Origin: Simplicispira metamorpha | Lineage (GTDB): Bacteria > Pseudomonadota > Gammaproteobacteria > Burkholderiales > Burkholderiaceae_C | Reading direction: 5' to 3' | DNA: 64,000 bases | Assembly (NCBI RefSeq): GCF_004341365.1 | Contig: NZ_SLXH01000005.1 | Location: 1 to 64,000 of the forward strand | Made by a program: the position numbers and the translations under genes | In this document: positions 17,846 to 26,982 of the stretch, in pieces | Position numbering within the stretch: position 1 is the first letter of the stretch | Layout of the letters: each line of letters opens with the position of its first letter | The notes under the pieces: model-generated | What the model saw: only the letters and a program-made list of their open reading frames with translations | Databases searched by the model: none | What the model was told of the DNA's origin: nothing

Positions 17846-18000
17846 CTTGGAACGCTATCGGCGGGCGGCAAGAGAATGAAGCTGCCCGCAGGCAAGGCAG
17901 CTTTACAAATGGCGCGGGTCGGCTGGGATGTCGATTTTATGAATCTGCCGCACTTTTGTCTGTCAGACAGTGGGCAAAAGTATGCAAACCGTGCATGAGG

Positions 18001-18726
18001 TTATGCGCCTGCAATCGGCTTCCCGGTCTCTGCGGCCCGCCAGCGCTCGTAGCCCACGCGGCGCAGTTCGCAGGCCGGGCAGGTGCCGCAGCCATAGCCC
18101 CAGGCGTGCAGCACGTCACGCACGCCCTCGTAGCAGGTGTGCGATTGCGCCACGATGGTGGCCACCAGCGCATCGCCACCGAGCTGCTGCGCCAGTGCCC
18201 AGGTTTGCGCCTTGTCCAGCCACATCAGCGGCGTCTCGAAGGTAAAGCGCTGGCCCATGCCCAGCGACACAGCCACCTGCAACGCCTTGATGGTGTCGTC
18301 ACGGCAATCGGGGTAGCCAGAAAAATCCGTCTCGCACATGCCGCCCACCAGCGTGTGCAGGCCGCGCCGGTAGCCCACCGCCGCCGCCAGTTGGAAAAAC
18401 AGCAGGTTGCGCCCCGGCACAAAGGTGTTGGGCAGGCCCGCAGCCGTCATGGCGATGGCGGTGTCCCGCGTCAGGGCCGTGTCGCTGATCTGGCCCAGCA
18501 CGGCCAAGTCCACCACATGGTCTTCACCCAACCGCTCGGCCCAATGCGGAAACTGCGCGCGCAGCGATTGCAGCACCTGCAGCCGCACACGCATCTCCAC
18601 ATCATGGCGCTGGCCGTAGTCAAAGCCGATGGTTTCGACGTGGGCAAAGTGCGTGAGTGCCCAGGCCAGGCAGGTGGTGGAGTCCTGGCCTCCAGAAAAA
18701 AGAACCAAAGCGTGTCCGGGGCGCAT
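18001..18726 (-). CDS. queC: 7-cyano-7-deazaguanine synthase QueC
   Basis: A 241-residue ATP-dependent enzyme converting 7-carboxy-7-deazaguanine to preQ0 in queuosine synthesis. The PP-loop ATP-binding motif is [17 protein letters not shown] at residues 8-24. [19 protein letters not shown] and [13 protein letters not shown] are family markers. The zinc-binding cysteines are in SHTCYEG and [14 protein letters not shown] at the C-terminus. AGGA upstream supports ATG 18726. No other que gene is in the window. Confidence 0.95.
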   Translation of the reverse strand: MRPGHALVLFSGGQDSTTCLAWALTHFAHVETIGFDYGQRHDVEMRVRLQVLQSLRAQFPHWAERLGEDHVVDLAVLGQISDTALTRDTAIAMTAAGLPNTFVPGRNLLFFQLAAAVGYRRGLHTLVGGMCETDFSGYPDCRDDTIKALQVAVSLGMGQRFTFETPLMWLDKAQTWALAQQLGGDALVATIVAQSHTCYEGVRDVLHAWGYGCGTCPACELRRVGYERWRAAETGKPIAGA

Positions 18727-18845
18727 GGGGTATTCCTCGCAAGATAGATGTGAGCCCCGGCACGTACGGCCAGGGCGGTGATTGACAAAAGGGCCGGATG
18801 GCCTGTGGGGCGCCGGGGCACTGCACTGTGCAGCGCTGGCCGCGC

Positions 18846-20054
18846 TCAGACCAGCACCGCCTCCAGCGCGGCAGCGCGCAGGTGCTCCAGCACCTCGGCC
18901 ACATGGGCCTGGCTGCGCGTTTGCAGCACCAGTTCGATCTCGACGTTTTGCGCCGACAGCAGCGTAAAAGCGCGCTGGTGGTGGACTTCTTCGATGTTGG
19001 CCCCGGTATCGGCCACGGCGGCGGTGATGCGCGCCAGCGCACCGGGCACATCGCGCGCGCTGACGCGGACACGCGCCAGCCGGCCCGAGCGCACCATGCC
19101 GCGCTCGATGATGGCGGCCAGCAGCAGCGGGTCGATGTTGCCGCCGCACAGCACCAGGCCCACGCGCTTGCCGCGAAACCGCTCGGGGTAGCGCAAGAGC
19201 GCCGCCAGCGAGGCGGCACCGGCGCCCTCGACCAGGGTTTTCTCGATCTCCAGCAGCATCAGCACGGCCTGTTCGATATCGCCCTCGTCCACCAGCAGAA
19301 AATCATCCACCAGGCGGCGGATGACCTCCTGCGTCAGCGTGCCCGGCGTGCCCACGGCAATGCCCTCGGCAATGGTCGAGGTGCCCTGCGGGTGGTGCGT
19401 GCCCAGAATGGCATTGACCATGGCCGGAAAGCGCGCCGCCTGCACGCCGATGATCTCGATGCCCGGCTGCAGCGCTTTGGCTGCCGTGGCCACGCCCGCC
19501 ATCAGCCCGCCGCCGCCAATGGCCACCACCAGCGTGTCCAGATCGGGCACGGCGCGCAGCATCTCCAGCGCCAGCGTGCCCTGGCCTGCGGCCACGGCGG
19601 GATCGTCGTAGGGGTGAACAAAGGTCAGGCCCTGGGCATCGGCCAGGGCGTAGGCGTGCGCGCGGGCCTCTTCGAGCGTGTCGCCGTGCAGCACCACCTC
19701 GGCGCCAAAGCCGCGCGTGCGTTCGACTTTCACGCTGGGCGTAAAGCGCGGCATGACGATGACAGCGCGCAGCCCCAGGCGCTGCGCGTGGTAGGCCACG
19801 CCCTGGGCATGGTTGCCCGCGCTCATGGCCACCACGCCGCGCGCGCGCTCCTCGGGCGTGAGCAGCGCCAGCTTGTTGCAGGCCCCGCGCTCCTTGAACG
19901 AGGCAGTGAACTGCAGGTTCTCGAACTTCAGAAAAATCTGCGCCCCCACGATCTGCGAGAGCGTTTTCGATTCGACGCAGGGCGTATCGAGCACCTGCCC
20001 TTGCAGACGCACAGCGGCGTCACGGATGTCTTGGAGAGAAATCATGCGCGCCAT
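18846..20054 (-). CDS. Threonine ammonia-lyase (short form with ACT domain)
   Basis: A 402-residue PLP enzyme that deaminates threonine to 2-oxobutyrate. The PLP lysine lies in [14 protein letters not shown]; the phosphate-binding glycine loop is [10 protein letters not shown]; and [13 protein letters not shown] is the family asparagine loop. After about residue 325 comes a single ACT domain ([20 protein letters not shown]). This length is the one-ACT form; classical biosynthetic IlvA has about 500 residues and two ACT-like modules, so both an isoleucine-supply and a catabolic role are possible. Two in-frame ATG codons (20054 and 20045) are near the start; neither has a clear ribosome site. 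Confidence 0.92.
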   Translation of the reverse strand: MARMISLQDIRDAAVRLQGQVLDTPCVESKTLSQIVGAQIFLKFENLQFTASFKERGACNKLALLTPEERARGVVAMSAGNHAQGVAYHAQRLGLRAVIVMPRFTPSVKVERTRGFGAEVVLHGDTLEEARAHAYALADAQGLTFVHPYDDPAVAAGQGTLALEMLRAVPDLDTLVVAIGGGGLMAGVATAAKALQPGIEIIGVQAARFPAMVNAILGTHHPQGTSTIAEGIAVGTPGTLTQEVIRRLVDDFLLVDEGDIEQAVLMLLEIEKTLVEGAGAASLAALLRYPERFRGKRVGLVLCGGNIDPLLLAAIIERGMVRSGRLARVRVSARDVPGALARITAAVADTGANIEEVHHQRAFTLLSAQNVEIELVLQTRSQAHVAEVLEHLRAAALEAVLV

Positions 20055-20087
20055 GGTAGTGCCGGGCAGCGCGGCGCGCCAGCGCAG

Positions 20088-21953
20088 CTACCCCCCACAC
20101 ACCCGCAGCACATCGGCCCCATAGGCTTCGAGCTTTTTCGCGCCCATGCCGCTGATGCCCTGCAAATCGGCCAGCGTGCGCGGTTGCAGCTGGGCAATGG
20201 CCGCCAGCGTCGCGTCATGAAAAATCACATACGCGGGCAGGCCATGCTCACGCGCCACTTCGGCGCGCCAGGCTTTGAGGTTGATGAAGCGCACCTGCGC
20301 GTCCTGGCCCAGGTTGGCGGCGGCAGCAGGCAGCGTGCCAGCGGGGCTGCGGCGTTTGCGGTCGCGCCCGCTGGCGGCGGCGGTGGAGGCACGCAGGCGC
20401 ACCGGCACTTCGCCGCGCAGCACCGTGCGCGAGGCGTCGGTCAGGCACAGGGTGTCAAAGCTGTGGCCGCTCTCAAGCAGCACTTTGTGCAGCCCCACCG
20501 CGCCGGTGGCCAGCAGCTGGCGCAGCACGGCGCGCAGCTGCGGCTCGGTAAATTCGGCGCCAATGCCGAAGGTGGAGATTTTGTCGTGGCCAAACTGCTC
20601 GACCTTCTCGGTCTTCTTGCCGCGCAGCACGTCCATGATGTGGCCGGTGCCAAAGCCGATGCCGCTGCTCTGGTGGACGCGGTAAATGGTGGACAGCAGC
20701 TTGCGCGCGCAATCGGTGGCGTCCCACACCTCGGGCGGGTGCAGGCAGTTGTCGCAGTTGCCGCAGGGTTCGGACGCCTCTCCAAAGTAGGCCAGCAGCC
20801 GCACGCGGCGGCAGTCGGTGGCCTCGGCCAGGCCCAGCAGGGCGTCCAGCTTGCCGCGCAGCCCCTGCTTGAATTCTTCGCCCGCCGGGCTCTCGTCGAT
20901 CATGCGCCGCTGGTTCACCACGTCCTGCAAGCCATAGGCCATCCAGGCATCGGCGGCCAGACCGTCGCGGCCCGCGCGGCCCGTTTCCTGGTAATAGCCT
21001 TCGATGTTTTTGGGCATGTCCACATGGCCTACAAAGCGCACGTCGGGCTTGTCTATGCCCATGCCAAAGGCGATGGTGGCCACCATGACGATGCCTTCTT
21101 CGCGCAAAAAGCGGTTCTGGTTTTGCTGGCGCACGTCGGCAGGCAGGCCAGCGTGGTAGGGCAGGGCGGCAATGCCCGCCTCTACCAGCGTGGCGGCCAG
21201 CTCCTCGACGCGCTTGCGCGATTGGCAATAGACCACGCCCGCATCGCCCGCGTGTTCGCGCTCGATAAAGCGCAAGAGCTGCGTGGTGGCGTCTTTTTTC
21301 TCGACGATGGTGTAGCGGATGTTGGGCCGGTCAAAGCTGCTGATGAACAGCTGCGCTTCTTCCAGGCGCAGACGCTCAATGATGTCGGCGCGCGTGAGCG
21401 CGTCGGCGGTGGCCGTGAGCGCAATGCGCGGCACCCCGGCGTAGCGCTCGTGCAGGATGGACAGCGCGCGGTACTCGGGCCGGAAGTCGTGCCCCCACTG
21501 GCTGACGCAGTGCGCCTCGTCGATGGCAAACAAGGAGAGGTGGCCTTGTTGGTACAAGTCGTCCAGCAGCCCCAGAAAGCGCGGCGTGGTCAGCCGCTCG
21601 GGCGCGGCATACAGCAGCGTGATGGCGCCGGTTTGCAGGCGCAGCTCCACGTCCTGGGTCTGCTCCCAGTCGAGCGTGGAGTTGAGAAAGGCCGCATCCA
21701 CCCCGGCCTCGTGCAGCGCGCCGACCTGGTCGTGCATGAGCGCGATCAGGGGCGAGACCACGATGGTCACGCCGCGCCCCTGCTGCTGGCGCACGATGGC
21801 GGGCACTTGGTAGCACAGCGATTTGCCCCCGCCCGTGGGCATGAGCACCAGCGCGTCGCCGCCAGCGATCACGTGGTCAACGATGGCCTCCTGCGGCCCG
21901 CGAAACGCGGGGTAGCCAAAAACGCCGTGGAGAACGGAAAGCGCAGCAGACAC
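20088..21953 (-). CDS. recQ: ATP-dependent DNA helicase RecQ
   Basis: A 621-residue 3'-5' DNA helicase for recombination and fork repair. Motifs in order: I (LMPTGGGKSLCYQVPA), Ia (VVSPLIALMHDQV), II (FAIDEAHCVSQWGHDFRPEY, DEAH), III (ALTATAD), V (TIAFGMGIDKPDVRFV) and VI (YYQETGRAGRDG). A zinc-binding RQC cysteine set follows (CRRVRLLAYFGE, CGNCDNC), then a winged helix and a C-terminal HRDC domain ending GISGMGAKKLEAYG. No ATG is available near the expected start; GTG 21953, with AAGAG upstream, gives the standard length. A copy of the dispersed repeat begins immediately upstream. Confidence 0.95.
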   Translation of the reverse strand: MSAALSVLHGVFGYPAFRGPQEAIVDHVIAGGDALVLMPTGGGKSLCYQVPAIVRQQQGRGVTIVVSPLIALMHDQVGALHEAGVDAAFLNSTLDWEQTQDVELRLQTGAITLLYAAPERLTTPRFLGLLDDLYQQGHLSLFAIDEAHCVSQWGHDFRPEYRALSILHERYAGVPRIALTATADALTRADIIERLRLEEAQLFISSFDRPNIRYTIVEKKDATTQLLRFIEREHAGDAGVVYCQSRKRVEELAATLVEAGIAALPYHAGLPADVRQQNQNRFLREEGIVMVATIAFGMGIDKPDVRFVGHVDMPKNIEGYYQETGRAGRDGLAADAWMAYGLQDVVNQRRMIDESPAGEEFKQGLRGKLDALLGLAEATDCRRVRLLAYFGEASEPCGNCDNCLHPPEVWDATDCARKLLSTIYRVHQSSGIGFGTGHIMDVLRGKKTEKVEQFGHDKISTFGIGAEFTEPQLRAVLRQLLATGAVGLHKVLLESGHSFDTLCLTDASRTVLRGEVPVRLRASTAAASGRDRKRRSPAGTLPAAAANLGQDAQVRFINLKAWRAEVAREHGLPAYVIFHDATLAAIAQLQPRTLADLQGISGMGAKKLEAYGADVLRVCGG

Positions 21954-21962
21954 AGTGGACTC

Positions 21963-22026
21963 TTGTTTTGATAGCTGCCAGCGCACACCGGGCGGGCGCT
22001 GGAGGCCGATTGGACTGGTATTTTGA
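21963..22026 (+). repeat. Dispersed intergenic element, copy D (forward)
   Basis: TTGTTTTGATAGCTGCCAGC at the start and TGGAGGCCGATTGG towards the end. It sits in the region upstream of recQ, between recQ and the divergent fmdB-like gene. Confidence 0.65.
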
Positions 22027-22178
22027 CGGCAGCAGGCACAGCGCGCACCGCCAGGGCAGGGGCGTATTGTGGACTGGGCTGGCGGGCCACAGCCGCCGCT
22101 TTGCAACCGCGCCCCGCGCGCCGAAAATACCCACCCGGGGTGCCACGCCCCTTGATACAACCTTCTCTGACCTCTGCC

Positions 22179-22415
22179 ATGCCCATCTACGAATACGCCT
22201 GCCACGACTGCGGTCACGCCTTTGAAGCCCTGGTGCGCTCCAGCACCGTGCCCGAATGCCCCGCCTGCCACTCGCTGCACCTGGAAAAGCAGCTCTCGGT
22301 GTTTGCCACCAGCAGCAGCGAATCGGCCCAGTCAACACCCCTGCCACCCAGCAGCTGCGGCGCCTGCCCCAACGCCAACGGGCCGGGCGGCTGCGGGTTT
22401 GGCGGGATGCACTGA
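22179..22415 (+). CDS. FmdB-family zinc-ribbon protein
   Basis: A 78-residue small protein starting MPIYEYACHDCGHAFEALVR with a second pair CPACHSLHLEK, the two CxxC pairs of the FmdB zinc ribbon. The tail is rich in Ser, Gly and Cys (CGACPNANGPGGCGFGGMH), as is common in this family. FmdB was first described as a putative regulator in methylotrophs; the function of most members is unknown. It is monocistronic and divergent from recQ. Confidence 0.88.
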   Translation: MPIYEYACHDCGHAFEALVRSSTVPECPACHSLHLEKQLSVFATSSSESAQSTPLPPSSCGACPNANGPGGCGFGGMH

Positions 22416-22438
22416 ATGGGGCAGCGGTGCGCCCAGCC

Positions 22439-22675
22439 TCAGGACGGCCCCGCCGGGGTGGCCGTGAGCTTGAGCCCCAGCGCGTGGATGACCTTGAGGA
22501 TGGTGCCGAAACTGGGGTTGCCCTCGCCGGACAGCGCTTTGTAAAGGCTTTCGCGCCCCAGACCGGTGTCGCGCGCAAGCTGGCTCATGCCACGGGCGCG
22601 GGCAATGTCGCCCAGTGCGGCGGCAATGAAAGCGGCGTCATCTGGCGCCTCCTCCATGCGGGCATATAAGGTCAT
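22439..22675 (-). CDS. Addiction-module antidote-like HTH protein, N-terminally short and without toxin
   Basis: A 78-residue protein with the helix-turn-helix typical of HigA-like 'putative addiction module antidote' proteins: AALGDIARARGMSQLARDTG, then LGRESLYKALSGEGNPSFGT and VIHALGLKL. Usual members are about 95-105 residues and start with a D/E-rich segment before 'DAAFIAAALGDIARA'; most of that segment is missing here. The RelE/HigB-type toxin that normally precedes it on the same strand is absent; the end of a GHKL-type ATPase gene lies there instead. It is probably a remnant left when an island inserted, though it might still bind DNA. Confidence 0.65.
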   Translation of the reverse strand: MTLYARMEEAPDDAAFIAAALGDIARARGMSQLARDTGLGRESLYKALSGEGNPSFGTILKVIHALGLKLTATPAGPS

Positions 22676-22733
22676 GTCGTGCGCTCAGTGATACCGTCGA
22701 CTGAACTCACTGCCTTGGCCTCCTATAAGCCAA

Positions 22734-24746
22734 TTACCAAAACTTGAACCAAGGCTTTGCTGGACGTGGTGCTGACGCGCGCACTGCGGTGCTAGCACTC
22801 TGCATTGCGCGAAATTTTTCTATATCGCATTGAAGGTGATGAAGCTGACCAGCAGCATCGGCCGCTCTTTTCTTTTCCGACTCGACATCGGAACGCAACC
22901 GCACAATCGTTCTCAATGCCTCGTCGAGTCGAGCCGCTTGACGTTTGTGTATGACAGACAACTCTGAATAAGCATCAGCGTTTCTGATTGCATCATTGGC
23001 TGGCTGCGTTGAGTTCACGACAGACGTATCAGGAGTCGATTTGGCAACAAGCACATGTGGCGCTGACGCGCTCACCGCGGTGCTAGCACTCTGCATTGCG
23101 CGAAATTTTTCTATATCGCATTGAAGGTGATGAAGCTGACCAGCAGCATCGGCCGCTCTTTTCTTTTCCGACTCGACATCGGAACGCAACCGCACAATCG
23201 TTCTCAATGCCTCGTCGAGTTGAGCCGCTTGACGCTTGTGTATGACAGACAACTCTGAATAAGCATCAGCGTTTCTGATTGCATCATTGGCTGGCTGCGT
23301 TGAGTTCACAACAGGCGTACCAGGAGTCGATTTGGCACTAAGCACCTTAGCCTGCTCAGCCCTCCGCCAGCCAAGACAAAGATTTCCAATAACGTTGGTA
23401 AGTGCGGTTTCGAAATCGCGTGTCACATCAGAAAAACCAGTCTTTGCGTGAACCATCTCATGGATGAGAACGCCTGCGACTGATTCGAATGAGCGAAGCT
23501 GCTTTCGGCAAATCACGATGGACGAGGTTGCTGGATCCCAACATCCTAGAGTTTGGCTGTTGCTCATCAGATCTGGTCGCATGGTGTTCGATATCCTGAT
23601 GGATTTCACATTGCCAGGCAGGCCGCCGTACGCGTCAATGATGAATGGAACAGTGTCGAAAATTTCGCGTTCTCGCGCGTCGAGCTTGCCCACTTCGACG
23701 AAATCAAATGTGAAACTGTCGTTGTAGATGTGGGTGAACTGTGTCAGATCGACCATTCGATTACCTTCGAGGTCAACCGAGTCGGCAATTTTTTCCCGAA
23801 GGTTCTCAGGAATCGTCAGGATGGTCATGCCGCTTTGCCTCGCTTGATCCATCAGATCAGGAAACCTCATCGCCTCATCAGCAGTCACCAACATGACTTT
23901 TCCCTGGGCGTTCACAATGCGGACAGCATGCTCTTGCACATCAATCCATGCCAGTTCGTCATGCATCGTGCCCTCCTGGAATCGCGAGATGTCGTCGGAA
24001 AGCTTGCGGGCTACCTCACCATTAGAAGATGCAAGAAGAATCTTCTTGACGCTATCAGTGTAGGCAGTACGCCCCACATGAGAGCGTTCCCGATTGATAG
24101 CTTTTTTGATCGCAGCATTCAAGACCGTGATGTTGTACGAGAAGAGAAAGTTGGCTTCTTCAGCTACCTTCACACCGTTGATGTAAATCGCACTGGGTCC
24201 AGAATGGCAAGTAATGATCTGGCCGAACCGCGTTGTATCCAGCAGGTTTTCATCGGAGAACTTCAGAAATAGCGCCTTCGCTGCCTTCATCTCGCTGTCC
24301 TCGGCGCCGGTGAGTTCAAATTCAGTGCCGACGAATGAAGGATCCACAGGATCCTCAATAACTGCGTGCAAAGTCAGGATGTCACCAAATCCGTGCTTGG
24401 CCGATTTGTTCGTGTGTATCGTCCCAAACCGCGATCTGATCTTCACCCGGACGTCGTGGCGCTCGAAGGTAGCAAGCGCATCTTTCAGTCCAATACCAAA
24501 GCGCCCAATAACGTTAGGGCTCTCAAGTTTCTCTTGGTTCTCGTTCTGTGTCAGATGGGTGTAACGAATGCCGCGCCCAAAGTCTCGAACGATCCAGGAT
24601 GCTCCGCGCTTCTCGATACTCACGGAAGCCGTGCCTGTCAGAATCTGCTCATCAAGTGCGTTGGCTATCACCTCCCTGATGGCATGGCGAACTTCCCAGT
24701 TTTCCAAGATCTGCTCAATGTTGAGATCGAAATTCTTACTACCCAT
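22734..24746 (-). CDS. GHKL (Hsp90-like) ATPase fused to an HExxH domain with duplicated coiled-coil tail
   Basis: A 670-residue protein I cannot assign to a named family. The N-terminus is a GHKL ATPase fold: N-box REVIANALDEQ (Glu25, Asn29, Asp32), G1 box RDFGRGI (Asp55-Gly59) and G2 box GRFGIGLKDAL. A central region contains LIHEMVHAKTG, an HExxH zinc-protease signature (His429, Glu430, His433). The C-terminus is two nearly identical 97-residue units rich in charged heptad-like sequence, probably coiled coil. ATG 24746 has GGAGGAG 5 bases upstream. Its base composition is clearly more AT-rich than its neighbours, suggesting transfer. ATPase-protease architecture and island context suggest a defence or stress role; this is inference. 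Confidence 0.75.
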   Translation of the reverse strand: MGSKNFDLNIEQILENWEVRHAIREVIANALDEQILTGTASVSIEKRGASWIVRDFGRGIRYTHLTQNENQEKLESPNVIGRFGIGLKDALATFERHDVRVKIRSRFGTIHTNKSAKHGFGDILTLHAVIEDPVDPSFVGTEFELTGAEDSEMKAAKALFLKFSDENLLDTTRFGQIITCHSGPSAIYINGVKVAEEANFLFSYNITVLNAAIKKAINRERSHVGRTAYTDSVKKILLASSNGEVARKLSDDISRFQEGTMHDELAWIDVQEHAVRIVNAQGKVMLVTADEAMRFPDLMDQARQSGMTILTIPENLREKIADSVDLEGNRMVDLTQFTHIYNDSFTFDFVEVGKLDAREREIFDTVPFIIDAYGGLPGNVKSIRISNTMRPDLMSNSQTLGCWDPATSSIVICRKQLRSFESVAGVLIHEMVHAKTGFSDVTRDFETALTNVIGNLCLGWRRAEQAKVLSAKSTPGTPVVNSTQPANDAIRNADAYSELSVIHKRQAAQLDEALRTIVRLRSDVESEKKRAADAAGQLHHLQCDIEKFRAMQSASTAVSASAPHVLVAKSTPDTSVVNSTQPANDAIRNADAYSELSVIHKRQAARLDEALRTIVRLRSDVESEKKRAADAAGQLHHLQCDIEKFRAMQSASTAVRASAPRPAKPWFKFW
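22771..23352. repeat. Direct tandem duplication, 2 x 291 bp
   Basis: Units 22771-23061 and 23062-23352 are near-identical (about a dozen differences by eye) with a period of exactly 291 bp = 97 codons, so the reading frame of the GHKL protein is kept. The substitutions concentrate at the unit edges. This looks like a recent in-frame duplication. Confidence 0.92.
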
Positions 24747-24926
24747 CTGGTCTCCTCCGTTGCTTGGCTTTAGATGCCTGTTCCGTGGTGCGTCCAAGAC
24801 GAATGCTCCCCGATATCTTGAGCTCAATTCTCTGACGCTTCAGTCAATCGAATCAAAATGCACCTGACCGAGGCTCCAGGGACAAGCAGCTGAGCTGGTA
24901 GCCCCTGCCTTTCTACAATCGCCCCC

Positions 24927-25991
24927 ATGCAAGCCCTTCACTACACCCGCGCCGCCCAACTCCCTGCCATCCTGGCCCAACGCATCGCCATCCTGGATGG
25001 CGCCATGGGCACCATGATCCAGCGCTTCAAGCTGGGCGAGGCGCAGTACCGGGGCGAGGGCTACAGCGGCCCCGATGGCGCAGGCGACCGTTTCAAAGAC
25101 TTCCCGCGCGACGTCAAGGGCAACAACGAGCTGCTCAGTCTCACGCGCCCCGACGTGATCCGCGACATCCACGAACGGTATCTGGCCGCCGGTGCCGACC
25201 TGATCGAAACCAACACCTTCGGCGCCACCACGATTGCGCAGGAAGATTACAAAATGGCCCACCTGGCGCGCGAGATGAACCTGCGTTCGGCGCAGTTGGC
25301 GCGCGCCGCCTGCGACAAGTTTTCTACGCCCGACAAGCCGCGCTTTGTCGCTGGCGCCCTCGGCCCCACGCCCAAGACCGCCAGCATCAGCCCCGATGTG
25401 AACGACCCCGGCGCGCGCAATGTCGATTTCGAGCAGCTGCGTGCGGCCTACTTCGAGCAGACCGAAGCGCTGATCGAGGGCGGCGCCGACGTGCTGCTGG
25501 TCGAGACGATTTTTGACACGCTCAATGCCAAGGCGGCGCTGTTTGCCATCGAGGAAGTGTTCGACCAAACCGGCGAGCGCCTGCCGCTCATCATCAGCGG
25601 TACCGTCACCGACGCCTCGGGGCGCATTCTGAGCGGCCAGACCGTCACCGCTTTCTGGCACAGCGTGCGCCACGCGCGCCCGCTGGCCGTGGGCCTGAAC
25701 TGCGCGCTGGGCGCGGCGCTGATGCGCCCCTACATCCAGGAGCTGGCCAAGGCCGCGCCCGACACCTTCATCAGCTGCTACCCCAACGCCGGCCTGCCCA
25801 ACCCCATGAGCGACACCGGCTTTGACGAGACGCCCGAAGTCACCAGCCGCCTGGTACACGAGTTCGCCGCCGAGGGGCTGGTGAACATTCTGGGCGGCTG
25901 CTGCGGCACCACACCCGACCACATCGGCGCCATCGCCAGCGCCGTGGCGCAGGTGCCGGGGCGCAAGATGTTCTACCCGGCGCAAGCCTGA
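24927..25991 (+). CDS. metH: Methionine synthase, homocysteine-binding part (split MetH, subunit 1)
   Basis: A 354-residue homocysteine methyltransferase domain equal to the first module of cobalamin-dependent MetH. Landmarks: [41 protein letters not shown], the zinc-ligand cysteine in VGLNCALGA and the Cys-Cys pair in [13 protein letters not shown]. The pterin, B12 and activation modules are absent here but form a separate gene at 36992-39742 on the same strand, about 11 kb away; the two proteins must act together. No SAH riboswitch is visible before this gene. Followed by a dispersed repeat copy and ttcA. Confidence 0.93.
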   Translation: MQALHYTRAAQLPAILAQRIAILDGAMGTMIQRFKLGEAQYRGEGYSGPDGAGDRFKDFPRDVKGNNELLSLTRPDVIRDIHERYLAAGADLIETNTFGATTIAQEDYKMAHLAREMNLRSAQLARAACDKFSTPDKPRFVAGALGPTPKTASISPDVNDPGARNVDFEQLRAAYFEQTEALIEGGADVLLVETIFDTLNAKAALFAIEEVFDQTGERLPLIISGTVTDASGRILSGQTVTAFWHSVRHARPLAVGLNCALGAALMRPYIQELAKAAPDTFISCYPNAGLPNPMSDTGFDETPEVTSRLVHEFAAEGLVNILGGCCGTTPDHIGAIASAVAQVPGRKMFYPAQA

Positions 25992-26053
25992 TTTTTAGGC
26001 CAAAACGGCCTCCAGCCCTTGCGCAGAGCGCGCGAGCAGCTATCGTTTTTGAT
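25991..26053 (-). repeat. Dispersed intergenic element, copy E (reverse)
   Basis: Read on the reverse strand: AATCAAAAACGATAGCTGCT at one end and GGAGGCCGTTTTGGCC near the other. It fills the gap between metH part 1 and ttcA. Confidence 0.68.
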
Positions 26054-26058
26054 TATCT

Positions 26059-26982
26059 ATGCCTTCCATTTCTGACCCCGGCGCCAGCGCCCCCGCGACC
26101 GATCCCGCCGCCACCGCCGCACACGCCGCACGCAAACTGGAAAAGCGCCTGGTGCGCCAGGTCAGCGCAGCCATTGCCGACTTTGGCCTGATCGAACCGG
26201 GCGACAAGGTGATGGTCTGCGTCTCGGGCGGCAAAGACAGCTACGGGCTGCTGGACATCCTGCGCAAGCTGCAAGCGCACGGCAACACGCCATTCGAGCT
26301 GATCGCCGTCAACCTCGACCAGAAGCAGCCGGGGTTTCCGGCCCATGTGCTGCCGCAGTACCTGGGCGGCCTGGGCGTGCCGTTCCACATCGAGACGCAA
26401 GACACCTACAGCGTGGTCAAGGCCCATGTGCCCGAGGGCAAGACCATGTGCAGCCTGTGCAGCCGCCTGCGCCGGGGCGTGCTGTACCGGCTGGCCGATG
26501 AGTTCAAGGTCACCAAAATCGCGCTGGGCCACCACCGCGACGACATGCTGCAAACCTTTTTCCTGAACATGTTCTTTGGCGGCAAGCTCAAGGGCATGCC
26601 ACCGAAGGTAGCGAGCGACCGGGGCGACCACATCGTCATCCGCCCGCTGGCCTATGTGGCCGAGGCCGACCTGGCGCGCTGGGCCGAGCTACAGCAGTTT
26701 CCGATCATTCCGTGCACGCTGTGCGGCAGCCAGGACAACCTGCAACGCCAGCAGATCGGCCAGATGCTGCGCGACTGGCAAACCCAGTACCCGGGCCGCA
26801 TCGAGAACATGGCCGCTGCGCTGCAAAACCTGGTGCCCTCGCACTGCATGGACAGCCGCCACTTCGACTTCAAGGGCCTGCAAACCACCGGCGTGGCCGA
26901 CCCCGACGGCGACACCGCGTTTGACGACGTGCCGCTGCCCAGCGCCAGCGCGCTGGCACGGATTGCCATCAGGGAACTGTGA
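26059..26982 (+). CDS. ttcA: tRNA 2-thiocytidine(32) synthetase TtcA
   Basis: A 307-residue PP-loop ATPase that thiolates cytidine 32 of some tRNAs. The PP-loop is [16 protein letters not shown]; the two iron-sulfur cysteines are in [14 protein letters not shown] and the later [32 protein letters not shown] is a family marker. The N-terminal 20 residues are low-complexity Ala/Pro/Thr. It overlaps trhP by one base (TGATG), so the two tRNA-modification genes are co-translated. Confidence 0.95.
   Translation: MPSISDPGASAPATDPAATAAHAARKLEKRLVRQVSAAIADFGLIEPGDKVMVCVSGGKDSYGLLDILRKLQAHGNTPFELIAVNLDQKQPGFPAHVLPQYLGGLGVPFHIETQDTYSVVKAHVPEGKTMCSLCSRLRRGVLYRLADEFKVTKIALGHHRDDMLQTFFLNMFFGGKLKGMPPKVASDRGDHIVIRPLAYVAEADLARWAELQQFPIIPCTLCGSQDNLQRQQIGQMLRDWQTQYPGRIENMAAALQNLVPSHCMDSRHFDFKGLQTTGVADPDGDTAFDDVPLPSASALARIAIREL

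Noticed and set aside
24747-24926. A possible SAH or cobalamin riboswitch before metH part 1
   Set aside because: None of the conserved aptamer segments found at 36874 or 61528 could be seen here.
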